Positions 43,706-53,868 of a stretch of DNA of 64,000 nt are shown one piece after another; the stretch's first letter is position 1, and each line of letters starts with the position of its first letter. Location: contig CAZCHS010000007.1 of assembly GCA_964498725.1 (NCBI GenBank), positions 1 through 64,000 of the forward strand. Direction: 5' to 3'. Both the position numbers and the translations under genes were made by a program. The notes beneath the pieces were generated by a model. The model ran no database searches and had not been told where the DNA came from. It was given only the letters and a program-made list of their open reading frames with translations. Source of the DNA: JAFGTP01 sp964498725 (GTDB lineage Bacteria > Fidelibacterota > UBA2242 > JAFGTP01).

Positions 43706-44250
43706 GAATATTTTTTTGCTTGTTACTATTTTTTCAGGGAGTATTGTTTGCGGCCCCAACTGACTCCACCGTCACCATGAAAAAAAATGAAACCAATATC
43801 GCGGTCATAAAGATGCCTTCATTTTTCGCCACCGGATTGAATACCAAGAGTTTTTTCCTGTCAAGACACATCTCCCCCAAAGTCCGGCCGGAAAATAAAA
43901 AAAACATGCTTTTTAGCTTTTTCACCACCAGTTGTATACCCTGCCGAAAAGAAATCCCTTTTTTAAGTGAACAAATTGATAAATACAATATTGAAAAAGC
44001 CTACCTGGTTAATGTTGGTGAGAAAGAGGAGCAGGTGCGGCAGTACATTGATCATTACCAATATGATATGAATATTTTGCTGGACCCCTACGGAATGGTA
44101 GCAAAAAAATTGAAAGTGACCACAACACCGGTAATGATGATCGTATCCGGAGATGGAGAATTACTCTATCGGCATAATGGGTTCCTGGAACCGGACACAA
44201 TGGAAATTGCAAGACATCTGAAAGAATGGTTTGTTGAGGATGACCAATGA
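43702..44250 (+). CDS. Exported TlpA/thioredoxin-like protein
   Basis: Start at ATG 43702 (ATGA overlap with the previous stop) gives 182 aa with a signal peptide MRIFFCLLLFFQGVLFAAP. The thioredoxin-fold domain carries the redox motif SCIPCRK (CxxC, near 78-81) and the cis-Pro loop TTPVMMIV (near 137-144). Such proteins reduce or transfer disulfides in the periplasm, for example in cytochrome maturation. It overlaps the CPBP protease gene by four bases. Confidence 0.88.
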   Translation: MRIFFCLLLFFQGVLFAAPTDSTVTMKKNETNIAVIKMPSFFATGLNTKSFFLSRHISPKVRPENKKNMLFSFFTTSCIPCRKEIPFLSEQIDKYNIEKAYLVNVGEKEEQVRQYIDHYQYDMNILLDPYGMVAKKLKVTTTPVMMIVSGDGELLYRHNGFLEPDTMEIARHLKEWFVEDDQ

Positions 44251-45047
44251 AATTCAAAGCGCCGAAAATATCCGTCACAGTAGTGCTCTTTTTAGGTGGA
44301 ATGGCGCTGGGCTTTACTATTGCTATTCTGCTGATGATGGTGCGTATCGCGCAGAATCCTGATAATATTAATACCTATTCCCAATTTTCTCTTTTATTGG
44401 GAGAAGCATTAATTCCCCTGCCAATTTTGATTTGGGCGATTAAAAAAAAGCAATCTCTAAAAACCGTATTCCGGTTCAACAGCGTTAAACTGAATTATTT
44501 TATTTTTGCGATTCTGGCGGGAATCGGGCTGGTGATCGTTTCCGATGAACTGGAGCGGTTGATTGGTATGTTTGTTACAATTCCCGATCAGTTTGCGCAG
44601 CTGGACAAATTGCTGACTATTTCCAATTGGCCCTCGGCTTTGCTGATCATCTCCAGTATTGCCCTCATCGGCCCCATGGCGGAAGAAATGGTGTTTCGCG
44701 GTTTTTTGCAGCAGTCCCTGGAAGAAAATATGAAGGATGTTACCCAGGCGGTGATTTACACTGCCCTGGCTTTTACACTGGTTCATTTTAATATTTACTG
44801 GGCGCTGAATATTTTCATCATTGGATTTTTTCTCTCTTTTATCGGCTGGAAGACCAATTCCATCTGGCCGACTTTTACCATTCATCTGATCAATAATTCC
44901 CTGGCCCTTGTCTTTGTCCATTTTGAGGAGACAATCGCGAAATATTATTTGTTTCACGGCCATGTTCATCCCCTTATTTTTTTGACGGGAGTGTTTGTTT
45001 TAGGAATTTTCATGGTTAAATTATCTAAGCTTGAAAATTGCGAATAA
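44247..45047 (+). CDS. CPBP-family intramembrane glutamic endopeptidase
   Basis: A 266-aa polytopic membrane protein. Motif 1 is AEEMVFRGFLQQ (near 146-157; the EExxxR signature), motif 2 is TLVHFNIYW (near 178-186) and motif 3 contains HLINNSLAL. These are the catalytic features of CPBP (Rce1/Abi-like) proteases. Seven or eight hydrophobic helices are visible. Substrates are unknown; bacterial relatives are linked to peptide processing and self-immunity. It sits in a run of overlapping genes, so it probably shares a transcript with the TlpA-like protein. Confidence 0.9.
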   Translation: MKFKAPKISVTVVLFLGGMALGFTIAILLMMVRIAQNPDNINTYSQFSLLLGEALIPLPILIWAIKKKQSLKTVFRFNSVKLNYFIFAILAGIGLVIVSDELERLIGMFVTIPDQFAQLDKLLTISNWPSALLIISSIALIGPMAEEMVFRGFLQQSLEENMKDVTQAVIYTALAFTLVHFNIYWALNIFIIGFFLSFIGWKTNSIWPTFTIHLINNSLALVFVHFEETIAKYYLFHGHVHPLIFLTGVFVLGIFMVKLSKLENCE

Positions 45048-45065
45048 TTAAAGAAGGAGGGTAAC

Positions 45066-46442
45066 ATGCGGGACAGAGAGTTTATTATACTATTGGATAC
45101 CTTCAGACGACTGATACGCAGGAACGCCGTGCAAAACATCAAAAAAATGCTGGATAAAACCCACTATGCTGACTTGTCGCGTATTTTTCCTTCTTTGACT
45201 GCGGAAGAGCGGAATTATATATTTTCAAAAATCGAATCCTATGATTATAAAGCCGACCTGGTTTCAGAATTGGAAGAAACCATCACCCATGATCTGCTGG
45301 AAACCCTTGATCCTAAAGAAATTGTCAAAATATTAAACCACATGCCGCCGGATGATCAGGCGGATATTGTGGGCAGCCTGGATGAAGAACTGGAAACCAA
45401 GATCCTGGATATTATGAAGGACAAGGAGTCCGAGGGGCTGGAAGAATTGATGATGTATCCCCCGGAATCTGCCGGTGGTATCATGGTGCCGTTACCCTTT
45501 AAGATGTACGAAGAAAACACAGTTCAGGAAACGATAGATTCGGTGCATAAACAGGAAGATACTGAGATGATCTTTTATATCTATATTGTGGATGAGCACG
45601 AGCATCTCAGTGGTATCCTTTCCATGCGTCATTTATTGACAGCCAAGCCGGAAACCAAACTAAAAGATATCATGCTTACCAATGTACTGACGGTTTCTCC
45701 GGAAACTGATCAGGAAGAGGTAGCGCGCATCACCTCGCGATATGATTTACTGGCTTTACCGGTGGTGGACAATACGAATAAATTACTGGGTATTGTCACT
45801 GTCGATGATATTATCGATGTATTACGGGAAGAAGCGACAGAAGACTTTTTACAGATGGCGGGTGTTGGTAAGGATCGTGAGATTTTACTGAAAACCCCGT
45901 TCCAGGCGGCGCGCGCCCGGTTTCCCTGGCTTTTTGCCACTTTTCTGGGAGGCTTCATCGCTTCCATTATTGTGCAAAATTTTGAGCACCTTATTAAAGA
46001 GTTTGTTTTGCTTTCCGCTTTTATGCCCATCGTGATGGGTATGGGCGGTAATGTCGGTACTCAGTCTTCTACCATTATTGTGCGCGGTCTGTCCACCGGA
46101 AGAATTGATTTTAACCATCTCAGCCGGGTCTTTTTCCGGCAGGTTTTAATCGGTATTATGCTGGGACTGGCCTATGGAGTATTGCTGCTTTTATTTACTC
46201 TTTTCTTCAACTTTGGCGTGGATAATATATTATTACTTAGCACGATCATAGGCATGTCATTGTCCTTTTCGATGCTGATTGCCGCCAGTACAGGGACGAT
46301 TACGCCGCTTTTGCTGGAACGGTTTAGTATTGACCCGGCGGTGGCTACCGGCCCGATTGTCACTACGGTTGTGGATATACTGGGTATTTTTGTATATTTT
46401 GGAATCGCTACTTTGATCATGCGTGGTTTTGGAATCATATGA
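45066..46442 (+). CDS. mgtE: Magnesium transporter MgtE
   Basis: A 458-aa Mg2+ channel of normal length. Domain order is the cytoplasmic N-domain (about 10-130; PPDDQADIVGSL near 96-107), two CBS domains (about 135-255), a connecting helix and five membrane helices. AFMPIVMGMGGNVGTQSSTI (near 318-337), with GNVGTQ, is the pore signature, and the acidic CBS region acts as Mg2+ sensor. AAGGAGGG precedes the ATG. The next gene starts four bases before its stop. Confidence 0.95.
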   Translation: MRDREFIILLDTFRRLIRRNAVQNIKKMLDKTHYADLSRIFPSLTAEERNYIFSKIESYDYKADLVSELEETITHDLLETLDPKEIVKILNHMPPDDQADIVGSLDEELETKILDIMKDKESEGLEELMMYPPESAGGIMVPLPFKMYEENTVQETIDSVHKQEDTEMIFYIYIVDEHEHLSGILSMRHLLTAKPETKLKDIMLTNVLTVSPETDQEEVARITSRYDLLALPVVDNTNKLLGIVTVDDIIDVLREEATEDFLQMAGVGKDREILLKTPFQAARARFPWLFATFLGGFIASIIVQNFEHLIKEFVLLSAFMPIVMGMGGNVGTQSSTIIVRGLSTGRIDFNHLSRVFFRQVLIGIMLGLAYGVLLLLFTLFFNFGVDNILLLSTIIGMSLSFSMLIAASTGTITPLLLERFSIDPAVATGPIVTTVVDILGIFVYFGIATLIMRGFGII

Positions 46443-47551
46443 TATTAAACTACCTGCTTGTATTTTTTAGCCTGGTCCATTTTTTTGCCGTCATACTATT
46501 TTTTCTGGGGCTTTTCAAAAAAGTTGACGGAGAATCTCATTCCCAACCTTTTGTAACAGTTATTATTGCCTTAAAAAATGAAGAAGAGAATCTGCATGAC
46601 TTGTTGCGGGGATTGAAAGACCAGGATTATCCGGGAAATAAGCATGAAATTTTACTGGTGGATAATGATTCTGCTGATAATACCTTTGCCAAATTGCAAC
46701 AACTGACAGCGAAACTGGATAATTTCCATTGCCTTTCCACAAAGAATTACCAATCGGAATATCGCTATAAAAAAGAAGCTCTGATGATGGGAATAGAAAA
46801 TTCAAGGGGCGACATAATTTTATCAACTGATGCTGACTGTGTAATTCCCGCCACCTGGATTTCCGCTATGGTGCGTAATTATACTGAGGATGTGGAGATG
46901 GTAATCGGATTTTCGGAGGTCATTGCCAATTCATCGGTCTTTCAGAAACTTCAAACCCTGGATTTTATGCAGCTAATGGCAGCGGCCAAAGGAAGCCTGA
47001 ACCTGGGTTTTCCCTGGGGTGGCAGCGGCCAAAATATTTCCTTTCGCAAACAGGCTTTTTACAATTGCGACGGCTATAAAAATCTGAAAACAATTAAGGG
47101 TGGTGATGACACGCTCTTCATTCAGAAATTTGCCAAAAAAAATGAAGGCCGGATTGTTTTTGCCGATAATCATGGCAGTGGTGTCAAAACCAAAGCTGTC
47201 GAGAGTTTTCGGGCCTTTATGCGGCAACGCATTCGCTGGGCGTCGGAAGCAAATTATACCCGTCATTTTAATCTATTGGTTTTTTTCATATCATTAGGTA
47301 CTTTCCTGGCAAACTTCTCTATCCTTTATTATTTGATAATGTCATTTATCAACAGTAGTTACTGGCCCTATTTTCTGGGACTGACAGCTTTGAAATTTTT
47401 GGGCGAATTTGCCCTGGCCCTAAAAGCCGCGAAAAGTTTTGGCCTGAAACGGGTTCTGCCGTTTTTTCCTCTGTGGTTTGTCATTTATCCGGCCTATGCT
47501 TTTTTCCTGGGAATCATGAGTTTTCAGGGGCAGAAAGTAAAATGGAAATAG
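46439..47551 (+). CDS. Membrane-associated family 2 glycosyltransferase
   Basis: A 370-aa GT2 enzyme. A leading helix (1-25) is followed by the GT-A domain: PFVTVIIALKNEEENLHDLL (near 36-55), LVDNDSADNT (near 75-84) and the metal-binding STDADCVIPATW (near 121-132). RQRIRWASE near 260 is the (Q/R)xxRW-type acceptor motif of processive GT2 enzymes. Three helices close the protein. It probably builds a cell-envelope polysaccharide or glycolipid. A hairpin terminator follows at 47561-47586. Confidence 0.9.
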   Translation: MILNYLLVFFSLVHFFAVILFFLGLFKKVDGESHSQPFVTVIIALKNEEENLHDLLRGLKDQDYPGNKHEILLVDNDSADNTFAKLQQLTAKLDNFHCLSTKNYQSEYRYKKEALMMGIENSRGDIILSTDADCVIPATWISAMVRNYTEDVEMVIGFSEVIANSSVFQKLQTLDFMQLMAAAKGSLNLGFPWGGSGQNISFRKQAFYNCDGYKNLKTIKGGDDTLFIQKFAKKNEGRIVFADNHGSGVKTKAVESFRAFMRQRIRWASEANYTRHFNLLVFFISLGTFLANFSILYYLIMSFINSSYWPYFLGLTALKFLGEFALALKAAKSFGLKRVLPFFPLWFVIYPAYAFFLGIMSFQGQKVKWK

Positions 47552-47560
47552 ACAACTCTG

Positions 47561-47586
47561 TTTCCCTTTCAGGGAAATTTTCTTTT
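47561..47586 (+). terminator. Terminator-like hairpin after the glycosyltransferase gene
   Basis: TTTCCCT (47561-47567) pairs with AGGGAAA (47571-47577) around a TTC loop, followed by TTTTCTTTT. It lies 10 bases after the stop codon. The stem is short, so efficiency is uncertain. Confidence 0.5.
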
Positions 47587-47689
47587 GATCATCTTTTGCC
47601 ACAGGGCTTTTTTTCGCCCATTGTCAGGCTGTGTTTCACTGTTAGGGAACAAGTTGTAACTAACAATATCTATTAATCCGCAGGTAATA

Positions 47690-47720
47690 AAAAAAGCCCA
47701 CCCAAACAAGGCAGGCTTTC
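47690..47720 (-). terminator. Rho-independent terminator for the DUF5916 gene
   Basis: Read on the minus strand, AAAGCC and GGCTTT arms enclose a GC-rich interior with a further CC/GG pairing, and the 3' arm runs into seven or more T (47689-47695). It lies just beyond the stop of the minus-strand outer-membrane protein gene, in the convergent space with the glycosyltransferase. Confidence 0.65.
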
Positions 47721-47743
47721 TGAGTTTATCAGTCTGAGATATT

Positions 47744-49897
47744 TTACAGGCGCCAGTTGTAGGATGCTTTTACAAACAGACCCCGTTCCATTTCCATAAA
47801 GTTTCTCGCATTGACATAGTCGCCGTTTTCAAATTCTGTTTTATCGTAGAGAGAACCATAGCCCAGGTGTACCACAGTGCCGGGAATATAAGTAAAACTC
47901 ATCAGTACATCAGTCATCAACTCTTTTTCATAGGCATTGTATTCTACAGTTGTTCTGAAAAACAGATACTTGTTGATCTGGTAAGTGGTTCTGTTGCGAT
48001 ATATTTGGTAATCAATCAGCTTTTCACCGGAGGACCGTTTGTGATACAGGGCGCGTGTAACCCGGAAAGCGGTTTTAAAAGAACTGGTGGGTTTGAATTC
48101 AACCTGACTATAGATTCTGCTGACATCGGCCTGAAATGGATTATTTGAATCATACCAGGGGGTTCCCTGGTCATTATAGGAGATTGAAAACTCCAACTGT
48201 TTCAATAATTGTGTCTGGAAAAACATTCCAAATCCCTGTTTTTGATAGAGATTTCCGGCAAAAGATTCATTTCCTGTTTGAACATATATGTTGAAAAATG
48301 TATTGCCGGGAAAACTGAAACTATTGGCGAGGTTGGCGTAATACTCTGTTTGCTGATCATATTTATCATACTGAATAAAATTGTAACTGCTGGGTCTGAT
48401 CTTCTGCAGCCACTTCCAGTCGAAATAAAAAGACCGTGCTTCCACTGAGGATACAGTTCTGATACCATCCCTGGGAATAAAACCGGTTGCCAAATCAAAA
48501 TTTTTGCTGATGTCATGAAAACCAATATTGAAATAATATTTTTTGTCACTGTAATTATATTCAAGGTCTGTATTATAGGTTTGGTTGAAAGGACCGGATT
48601 CACCATCTTTGGTTATTGAATAAAATGCATTGCCCTCTAGGGTATTTTTGCCTTTGAACCGGTACTTGGTATCAAATGCAGCCACCTGGTTATAGCCGCC
48701 GTCAAAAAATCTGGAAGCGTACATTCCGCCAATATAATTTGAGTTTTTAAGTAATCGTTTATACCGGAAGACGCCAAAATAAGCATTCCTGTCAGCACTG
48801 TCACCGGAATATTTGGGTGATTCATCGGCAACGATCAGGGTGGACAAGGCATTGTTTCCCCCGACTTTACCGGATAATTTGACACCGCCAATGGGATCGA
48901 TGATATTCCTGGTGTGAACGGCTGTCTGGATGGCCGACCCGCCACCGGTTCCGGCAAAATTATATTGTTCTTGTCCTTCCATAAAAAAAGGACGTTTTTC
49001 ACTGTAATAAACATTAGATCGTAGATTTGCAGTAACCTGGCCGGCATCGGCTTCAATCTGGCTGAAGTCAGGATTGTAAGTGCCGTCAAGGGTCAGGGTT
49101 GGTGTCAGGCCGACTTTTGCGGTGACGCCAATATTGGAACGATTGAAATCTTCCACCATTTTTCCTTGCTCATTGGTCATTTTATAATTATTGGTTACTG
49201 ATGGTAACACTTCAACACTGCGGTCAAAATTTAAATTGTCATATTCAATGGTTGTCAGTTGTGACAACAGGCTCCCTTTTTCAGGATCGAGGCCGGGGAA
49301 CAATCCTTTTTCAGAAGAGCGGGTGATTTGGCGGCCAAACCCAACGCCCATTTTGACTTTTTCACCGGGTTTAAAACGAATACTCTGCAAGGGGATTGAC
49401 ATTTCTATAACATATCCCTCCGGTGTAATTCGGGCTGCCGAATTCCATACAAAATCAGGGGAAGGGTCGCCATTACCATTGGAATTCATGATCAGATCAC
49501 CCTGTACACCTTTGGGATTGACCATGAAACAATAGGCGTTTTGCCGGTCATTAAAAGAGTCAATGATCACCAGGCCATAATCTTCGTTGAATATATTATC
49601 TCTTTTTGTCAGTGTTGCTTGTATTTTATCCGGATCCTGGGTTTTACATTTCATGGCAAAATAAAGATTTTCATCATCATAAGTTGTGTAAAAACTGGTT
49701 TCATCGCTCAAGGGCTTACCAATTTCCGGTGCAAATGTTTCCATGCCACTGTATTCTGGTGTGCTTTCCCAGATTGCTTCATTTAAAATACCGTCAACTT
49801 TGATTTTTTTATCACACTTGATTGACCTTATCTCGGTAAAACCAAAGAGAAAGCCTGCTGTTAACAATAGTGATAAGAATTTAAATTTAGTACCCAT
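47744..49897 (-). CDS. DUF5916/CBM9-type outer-membrane protein
   Basis: Start chosen at ATG 49897, 12 bases after the end of AAGGAG; a TTG two codons earlier is less likely. The 717-aa protein has a signal peptide (FKFLSLLLTAGFLFGFTEI) and a carbohydrate-binding-family-9-like N-domain (IKVDGILNEAIWESTPEY near 31-48, YTTYDDENLYFAMKC near 77-91). A long beta-rich C-domain with the DUF5916 appearance (YYSEKRPFFMEGQEQYNF near 294-311) ends in a barrel strand (LFVKASYNWRL). Likely an outer-membrane barrel with an exposed sugar-binding-like domain; ligand unknown. Confidence 0.88.
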   Translation of the reverse strand: MGTKFKFLSLLLTAGFLFGFTEIRSIKCDKKIKVDGILNEAIWESTPEYSGMETFAPEIGKPLSDETSFYTTYDDENLYFAMKCKTQDPDKIQATLTKRDNIFNEDYGLVIIDSFNDRQNAYCFMVNPKGVQGDLIMNSNGNGDPSPDFVWNSAARITPEGYVIEMSIPLQSIRFKPGEKVKMGVGFGRQITRSSEKGLFPGLDPEKGSLLSQLTTIEYDNLNFDRSVEVLPSVTNNYKMTNEQGKMVEDFNRSNIGVTAKVGLTPTLTLDGTYNPDFSQIEADAGQVTANLRSNVYYSEKRPFFMEGQEQYNFAGTGGGSAIQTAVHTRNIIDPIGGVKLSGKVGGNNALSTLIVADESPKYSGDSADRNAYFGVFRYKRLLKNSNYIGGMYASRFFDGGYNQVAAFDTKYRFKGKNTLEGNAFYSITKDGESGPFNQTYNTDLEYNYSDKKYYFNIGFHDISKNFDLATGFIPRDGIRTVSSVEARSFYFDWKWLQKIRPSSYNFIQYDKYDQQTEYYANLANSFSFPGNTFFNIYVQTGNESFAGNLYQKQGFGMFFQTQLLKQLEFSISYNDQGTPWYDSNNPFQADVSRIYSQVEFKPTSSFKTAFRVTRALYHKRSSGEKLIDYQIYRNRTTYQINKYLFFRTTVEYNAYEKELMTDVLMSFTYIPGTVVHLGYGSLYDKTEFENGDYVNARNFMEMERGLFVKASYNWRL

Positions 49898-50086
49898 AAC
49901 CAACTCCTTTTCCTTTTTCTAAAACCACACCCTTTAGTTAACTATGGAAAGAAAAAGTTGTCATTTTTTTAAATAAATTATTTTCAGTCGATTTGTCTCC
50001 GTGATAAATTGAAAGAAATTTATGTATATTTCGGGTTGGACATTTATTATATTAAGGATACATAAAATCAATATTTGGAGGCAACC

Positions 50087-51457
50087 ATGTCATCAATTAA
50101 AAAAAGTTTATTCCTGTTACTCCTGCCGGTATTTTTACTGGCGAGTGAAGTGAAAGAGACTCACATAACAGTCTACAATCACAACCTTGGACTGGTGCAG
50201 CAGGTTATGAAAGTGAATATTGAAAAGGGAAACGACCTTTTTCAGATCGAAGGGGTTTCATCACAGGTTGATCCGACAACGGTGCATCTTTCCTTCCCGG
50301 GAAGGTCATCGAAAATTCGAATACTGGAGCAGAATTATCTCTATGACCTGGTGAATTCCGGTAAAATATTCCAAAAATATATCGGTGAAACAATCACCTG
50401 CTATACCAACAGCGGCAATGCTTTTTCTGCGGAATTGTTGAGTCTTGAAGGTGACAACCTGATCGTTCGCAAAAATGACGGCGGTATACGAATCGTCAAC
50501 CGCAAGGAAATATTTGATTACAATTTTCCCCAATTGCCCGGCGGGTTGATTCTGAAGCCGACTTTGCGGTGGGAGATGCTCTCTGATTACTCCGGTTCTA
50601 CTGACGCGAAATTGAGTTATCTTACCGGTGGCATGAGTTGGCACGCGGAATATGTTTTGATTCTGGACGAAAAAGATGAGAACGGATCGCTTTCTTCATG
50701 GGTTTCCCTGGAAAATAACAGCGGCGCCGGCTTTGAACAGGCGAAATTAAAACTGATTGCCGGTGAAATTAATCGCGCCCAACAGGAGCGGGAGCAACCG
50801 GCCCGGGCCGCCAAAGTCTACGGCGCTACCATGCAGGATATGGCTCAGCCTAATTTTGAAGAGCGTGGATTAATGGATTACCATCTGTACGAATTGCAAC
50901 GCCCGGTGGACTTGAAAAATAAAGAAATCAAGCAGGTTTCAATGTTTGATAATCTGAATTGCCAACTGGAAAAAAAGTACATCTTTTCCAACCACAATTA
51001 TGCCGGCAATGAAAGTCCGCTGGAAGTGCGTCTCAGTATCCCCAACAGCAAGAAGAATAATTTAGGAATGCCCCTGCCCAAAGGAATCGTCCGGATTTTC
51101 AAAGAAGACATTGACAAAACCCTGCAATTGATGGGTGAGGACAATATTAATCATACCTCAAAAAATGATACAGTCAAATTAACTGTGGGAAAAGCCTTTG
51201 ATGTAAAAGGTGAACGGATTATTTTAAATCGTGACAAATTTAAGCGGTCGGAAGAGGTCACTGTCCGAATAAAATTAAAAAATCATAAGGATGAAAAGGC
51301 CGCGATTATTGTGGAAGAATTACACAGTAATGACTGGGAAGTGCTGGAAGCGTCGGAAAAATACAAGCGTATATCCAATGCAAAATTGCATTTCAACCTG
51401 GAACTGGCGGGAAATTCAACCCACACAATCGAGTATAAGTTCAGACGTAATTGGTAG
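50087..51457 (+). CDS. Exported DUF4139-domain protein
   Basis: Start at ATG 50087 (GGAGG just upstream) gives 456 aa with a signal peptide SLFLLLLPVFLLASE. The N-terminal part (ITVYNHNLGLVQQVMKV, then SSQVDPTTVHL) and the central SYLTGGMSWHAEYVLIL segment are typical of the DUF4139 family. The C-terminal half is beta-rich with charged repeats of KLHFNLELAG type. The family is found in secreted proteins of diverse bacteria and has no defined activity. recG starts seven bases after it, so they may be co-transcribed. Confidence 0.85.
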   Translation: MSSIKKSLFLLLLPVFLLASEVKETHITVYNHNLGLVQQVMKVNIEKGNDLFQIEGVSSQVDPTTVHLSFPGRSSKIRILEQNYLYDLVNSGKIFQKYIGETITCYTNSGNAFSAELLSLEGDNLIVRKNDGGIRIVNRKEIFDYNFPQLPGGLILKPTLRWEMLSDYSGSTDAKLSYLTGGMSWHAEYVLILDEKDENGSLSSWVSLENNSGAGFEQAKLKLIAGEINRAQQEREQPARAAKVYGATMQDMAQPNFEERGLMDYHLYELQRPVDLKNKEIKQVSMFDNLNCQLEKKYIFSNHNYAGNESPLEVRLSIPNSKKNNLGMPLPKGIVRIFKEDIDKTLQLMGEDNINHTSKNDTVKLTVGKAFDVKGERIILNRDKFKRSEEVTVRIKLKNHKDEKAAIIVEELHSNDWEVLEASEKYKRISNAKLHFNLELAGNSTHTIEYKFRRNW

Positions 51458-51463
51458 GATATT

Positions 51464-53575
51464 TTGGGTGTTGGTGACAAGCATATAAATTTTAAATCTG
51501 ATCTGCAATATCTGAAGGGCATCGGTCCCCAGCGGGCCAACGTGCTGCGCAAAGAAGGGATTGCCACTGTCCATGACCTGCTTTACCATTTCCCCCACCG
51601 TTACCTGGACCGCTCCACCGTACTCAAAATCGCTGAACTGAACACTTCCCATCAGGACATGGAAGTGACGATTATCGGCAAAGTGCTCACCGGTGAATAT
51701 ATCAAACGGGGCCGGCGCGGATTTTACCAACTCTTAGTCAGTGACGATTCAGGTACTGTAAAATGTGTCTGGTTCAATGGCATAAAATACATCAAGAAAA
51801 TTTTTGAGACCGGCGACCCTGTGGCCATCAGCGGCAAACCGGAATTCAAATACGGATTGCAATTCACCCATCCCGACTACGACCGGCTGGACAAACAGTA
51901 TTTTACCAGCCAGAATACCGCCCGGATCATTCCGCTCTATCCCAGTTCCGCCGCCATGAAGCAAAAAGGGCTGGACGCCCGCGGATTGCGCCGCATTATG
52001 GACGCGCTGTTCAGTCAGTATCAACTAAAAATCAATGATATATTGCCCGGCCCGTTGCTGGAGGAATTTAAAATTCTCCCTATCACTGAGGCCTTTCGGC
52101 AAATTCATTTTCCCGATGACAGCAATTTGCTGACCCGCGCAAAGACCCGTTTCAAATTCGAAGAACTCTTTTACCTGCAATTGATTCTCGCCATCAAAGC
52201 CAAAGGTATAAAAAGCATTCATAAGAAATTCAGTTATGACAGCGCTGGTGAAAAATTGCGGAAAATTTATGAAAAATTGCCCTTTGATCTCACCGAAGCC
52301 CAAAAGCGTGTGATCAAAGAAATATGGAAAGATATGCAACGGCCGGTGGTGATGAACCGTCTATTGCAGGGAGATGTGGGCTCCGGAAAAACCGTGGTGG
52401 CGTTATTGGTGGCCAGTATTTCCGTATCCGCCGGATTTCAGGCGGCACTGATGGCGCCGACAGAGATTTTGGCCCGTCAGCATTTCAAAACCCTACGGGA
52501 GATGGGTAAACCGGCGGGTATCGAAGTTACACTGCTGATCGGCGGACAGCGAAAAAAAGAGCGGGAAACAGTACTGGCGGCAATTGAAAACGGAACCAGC
52601 CAGTTCGTGGTAGGTACGCACGCGCTGATCCAGGAAAATGTGGTCATGGATAAACTCGCCCTGGTGATCATCGATGAGCAACATCGCTTTGGTGTGGAGC
52701 AGCGTGGCAAAATTATCAAAAAAGGCATGAACCCCGATGTGCTGGTAATGACTGCCACACCCATTCCCCGGACCATGAGCATGACGGTTTTTGGTGATAT
52801 GGATGTGTCGGTAATTGATGAGTACCCCAAAGGCCGCGGCAAAGTGATCACACGAATTGTCAACAAATCCAAACTGGATAAAGTTTACCAGTACACCAAA
52901 GAGCAAATTGACCAGGGCAGCCAGGCCTATATTGTCTATCCCCTGATTGAAAAATCGCAAAAAATGGATTTACAGGCGGCGGAAGAAGGCTATAAGCACT
53001 TAACCCGCAAAGTCTTTCCAAAGGATGAAGTGGCTCTGCTTCACGGAGGAATGAAAAATCAGGAAAAAGATGCTGTCATGGAGCGTTTCAAAATCGGTGA
53101 AGTGCAGATCCTGGTCAGCACCACGGTTATCGAAGTGGGGGTTGACAATCCCAATGCCACCATTATGATCATTGAAAATGCCGAGCGTTTCGGACTGACT
53201 CAGATCCACCAGTTGCGCGGACGAATCGGTCGCGGCGGTAAAGACGGAGTTTGTGTGTTAGTGGAGCGAAAACCGTCGGAAAAATCGCAGCAGCGGTTGA
53301 AAATACTGACAGAGTCAACTAACGGTTTTGAAATATCAGAGGAAGACCTTAAATTACGCGGGCCAGGGGAACTCTACGGAACAAAACAACATGGTTTCCC
53401 GAAAATGAGAATCGCTAATTTCGTGGAAGACCAAAAGATTTTATTGCTTGCACGGGATGAAGCCAGAAAACTGATCAAAGATGATCCCCAGTTACGCAGG
53501 CAGCACAATCAACCGCTTCGCAATTATCTGGTTGACTATTATACTGATTATCTGGAGTTTATTGATATTTTATAG
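51464..53575 (+). CDS. recG: ATP-dependent DNA helicase RecG
   Basis: A 703-aa helicase that remodels stalled replication forks and Holliday junctions. It begins at TTG 51464 with TAGGAT as ribosome site. The wedge/OB domain (about 60-160) is followed by motor motifs: Walker A LLQGDVGSGKTVVAL (near 297-311), the DEEH-like IIDEQHRFGVEQR (near 402-414), TATPIPRTMSM (near 429-439) and motif VI QIHQLRGRIGRGG (near 582-594). Length is normal. Confidence 0.95.
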   Translation: MGVGDKHINFKSDLQYLKGIGPQRANVLRKEGIATVHDLLYHFPHRYLDRSTVLKIAELNTSHQDMEVTIIGKVLTGEYIKRGRRGFYQLLVSDDSGTVKCVWFNGIKYIKKIFETGDPVAISGKPEFKYGLQFTHPDYDRLDKQYFTSQNTARIIPLYPSSAAMKQKGLDARGLRRIMDALFSQYQLKINDILPGPLLEEFKILPITEAFRQIHFPDDSNLLTRAKTRFKFEELFYLQLILAIKAKGIKSIHKKFSYDSAGEKLRKIYEKLPFDLTEAQKRVIKEIWKDMQRPVVMNRLLQGDVGSGKTVVALLVASISVSAGFQAALMAPTEILARQHFKTLREMGKPAGIEVTLLIGGQRKKERETVLAAIENGTSQFVVGTHALIQENVVMDKLALVIIDEQHRFGVEQRGKIIKKGMNPDVLVMTATPIPRTMSMTVFGDMDVSVIDEYPKGRGKVITRIVNKSKLDKVYQYTKEQIDQGSQAYIVYPLIEKSQKMDLQAAEEGYKHLTRKVFPKDEVALLHGGMKNQEKDAVMERFKIGEVQILVSTTVIEVGVDNPNATIMIIENAERFGLTQIHQLRGRIGRGGKDGVCVLVERKPSEKSQQRLKILTESTNGFEISEEDLKLRGPGELYGTKQHGFPKMRIANFVEDQKILLLARDEARKLIKDDPQLRRQHNQPLRNYLVDYYTDYLEFIDIL

Positions 53576-53587
53576 AGAGGGAATTTA

Positions 53588-53845
53588 ATGAGTAATGAAT
53601 CAGAAATAATGTTTAATGGATTGGTGAAATCTTTTGTTACCAATGGATTGATAAATCTTGGGGAACAAAAAAATCCACTGACAGGTAAAAAGGAAGTGAA
53701 TATAAATCAGGCCTCTTACAGCATGAAAATGCTGGAGATGATCAAGGAGAAAACAGCAGGAAATCTCAATGAATCAGAGAAAAAAACGCTGAATGAATCA
53801 TTAACTCAACTTAAAATGCTCTATGTTAAAACAAGTGATAACTAA
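53588..53845 (+). CDS. DUF1844 family protein
   Basis: An 85-aa cytoplasmic protein matching the small DUF1844 family: LVKSFVTNGLINLGEQKNP (near 12-30), then NINQASYSMKMLEMIKEKT (near 39-57) and a helical C-terminus with LNESEKKTLNESL. GAGGG precedes the ATG. Its gene lies 12 bases after recG and just before a large membrane protein. Function unknown; the family is widespread in FCB and proteobacterial genomes. Confidence 0.85.
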   Translation: MSNESEIMFNGLVKSFVTNGLINLGEQKNPLTGKKEVNINQASYSMKMLEMIKEKTAGNLNESEKKTLNESLTQLKMLYVKTSDN

Positions 53846-53868
53846 ATTTAAAATAGCAAGGATTTTGA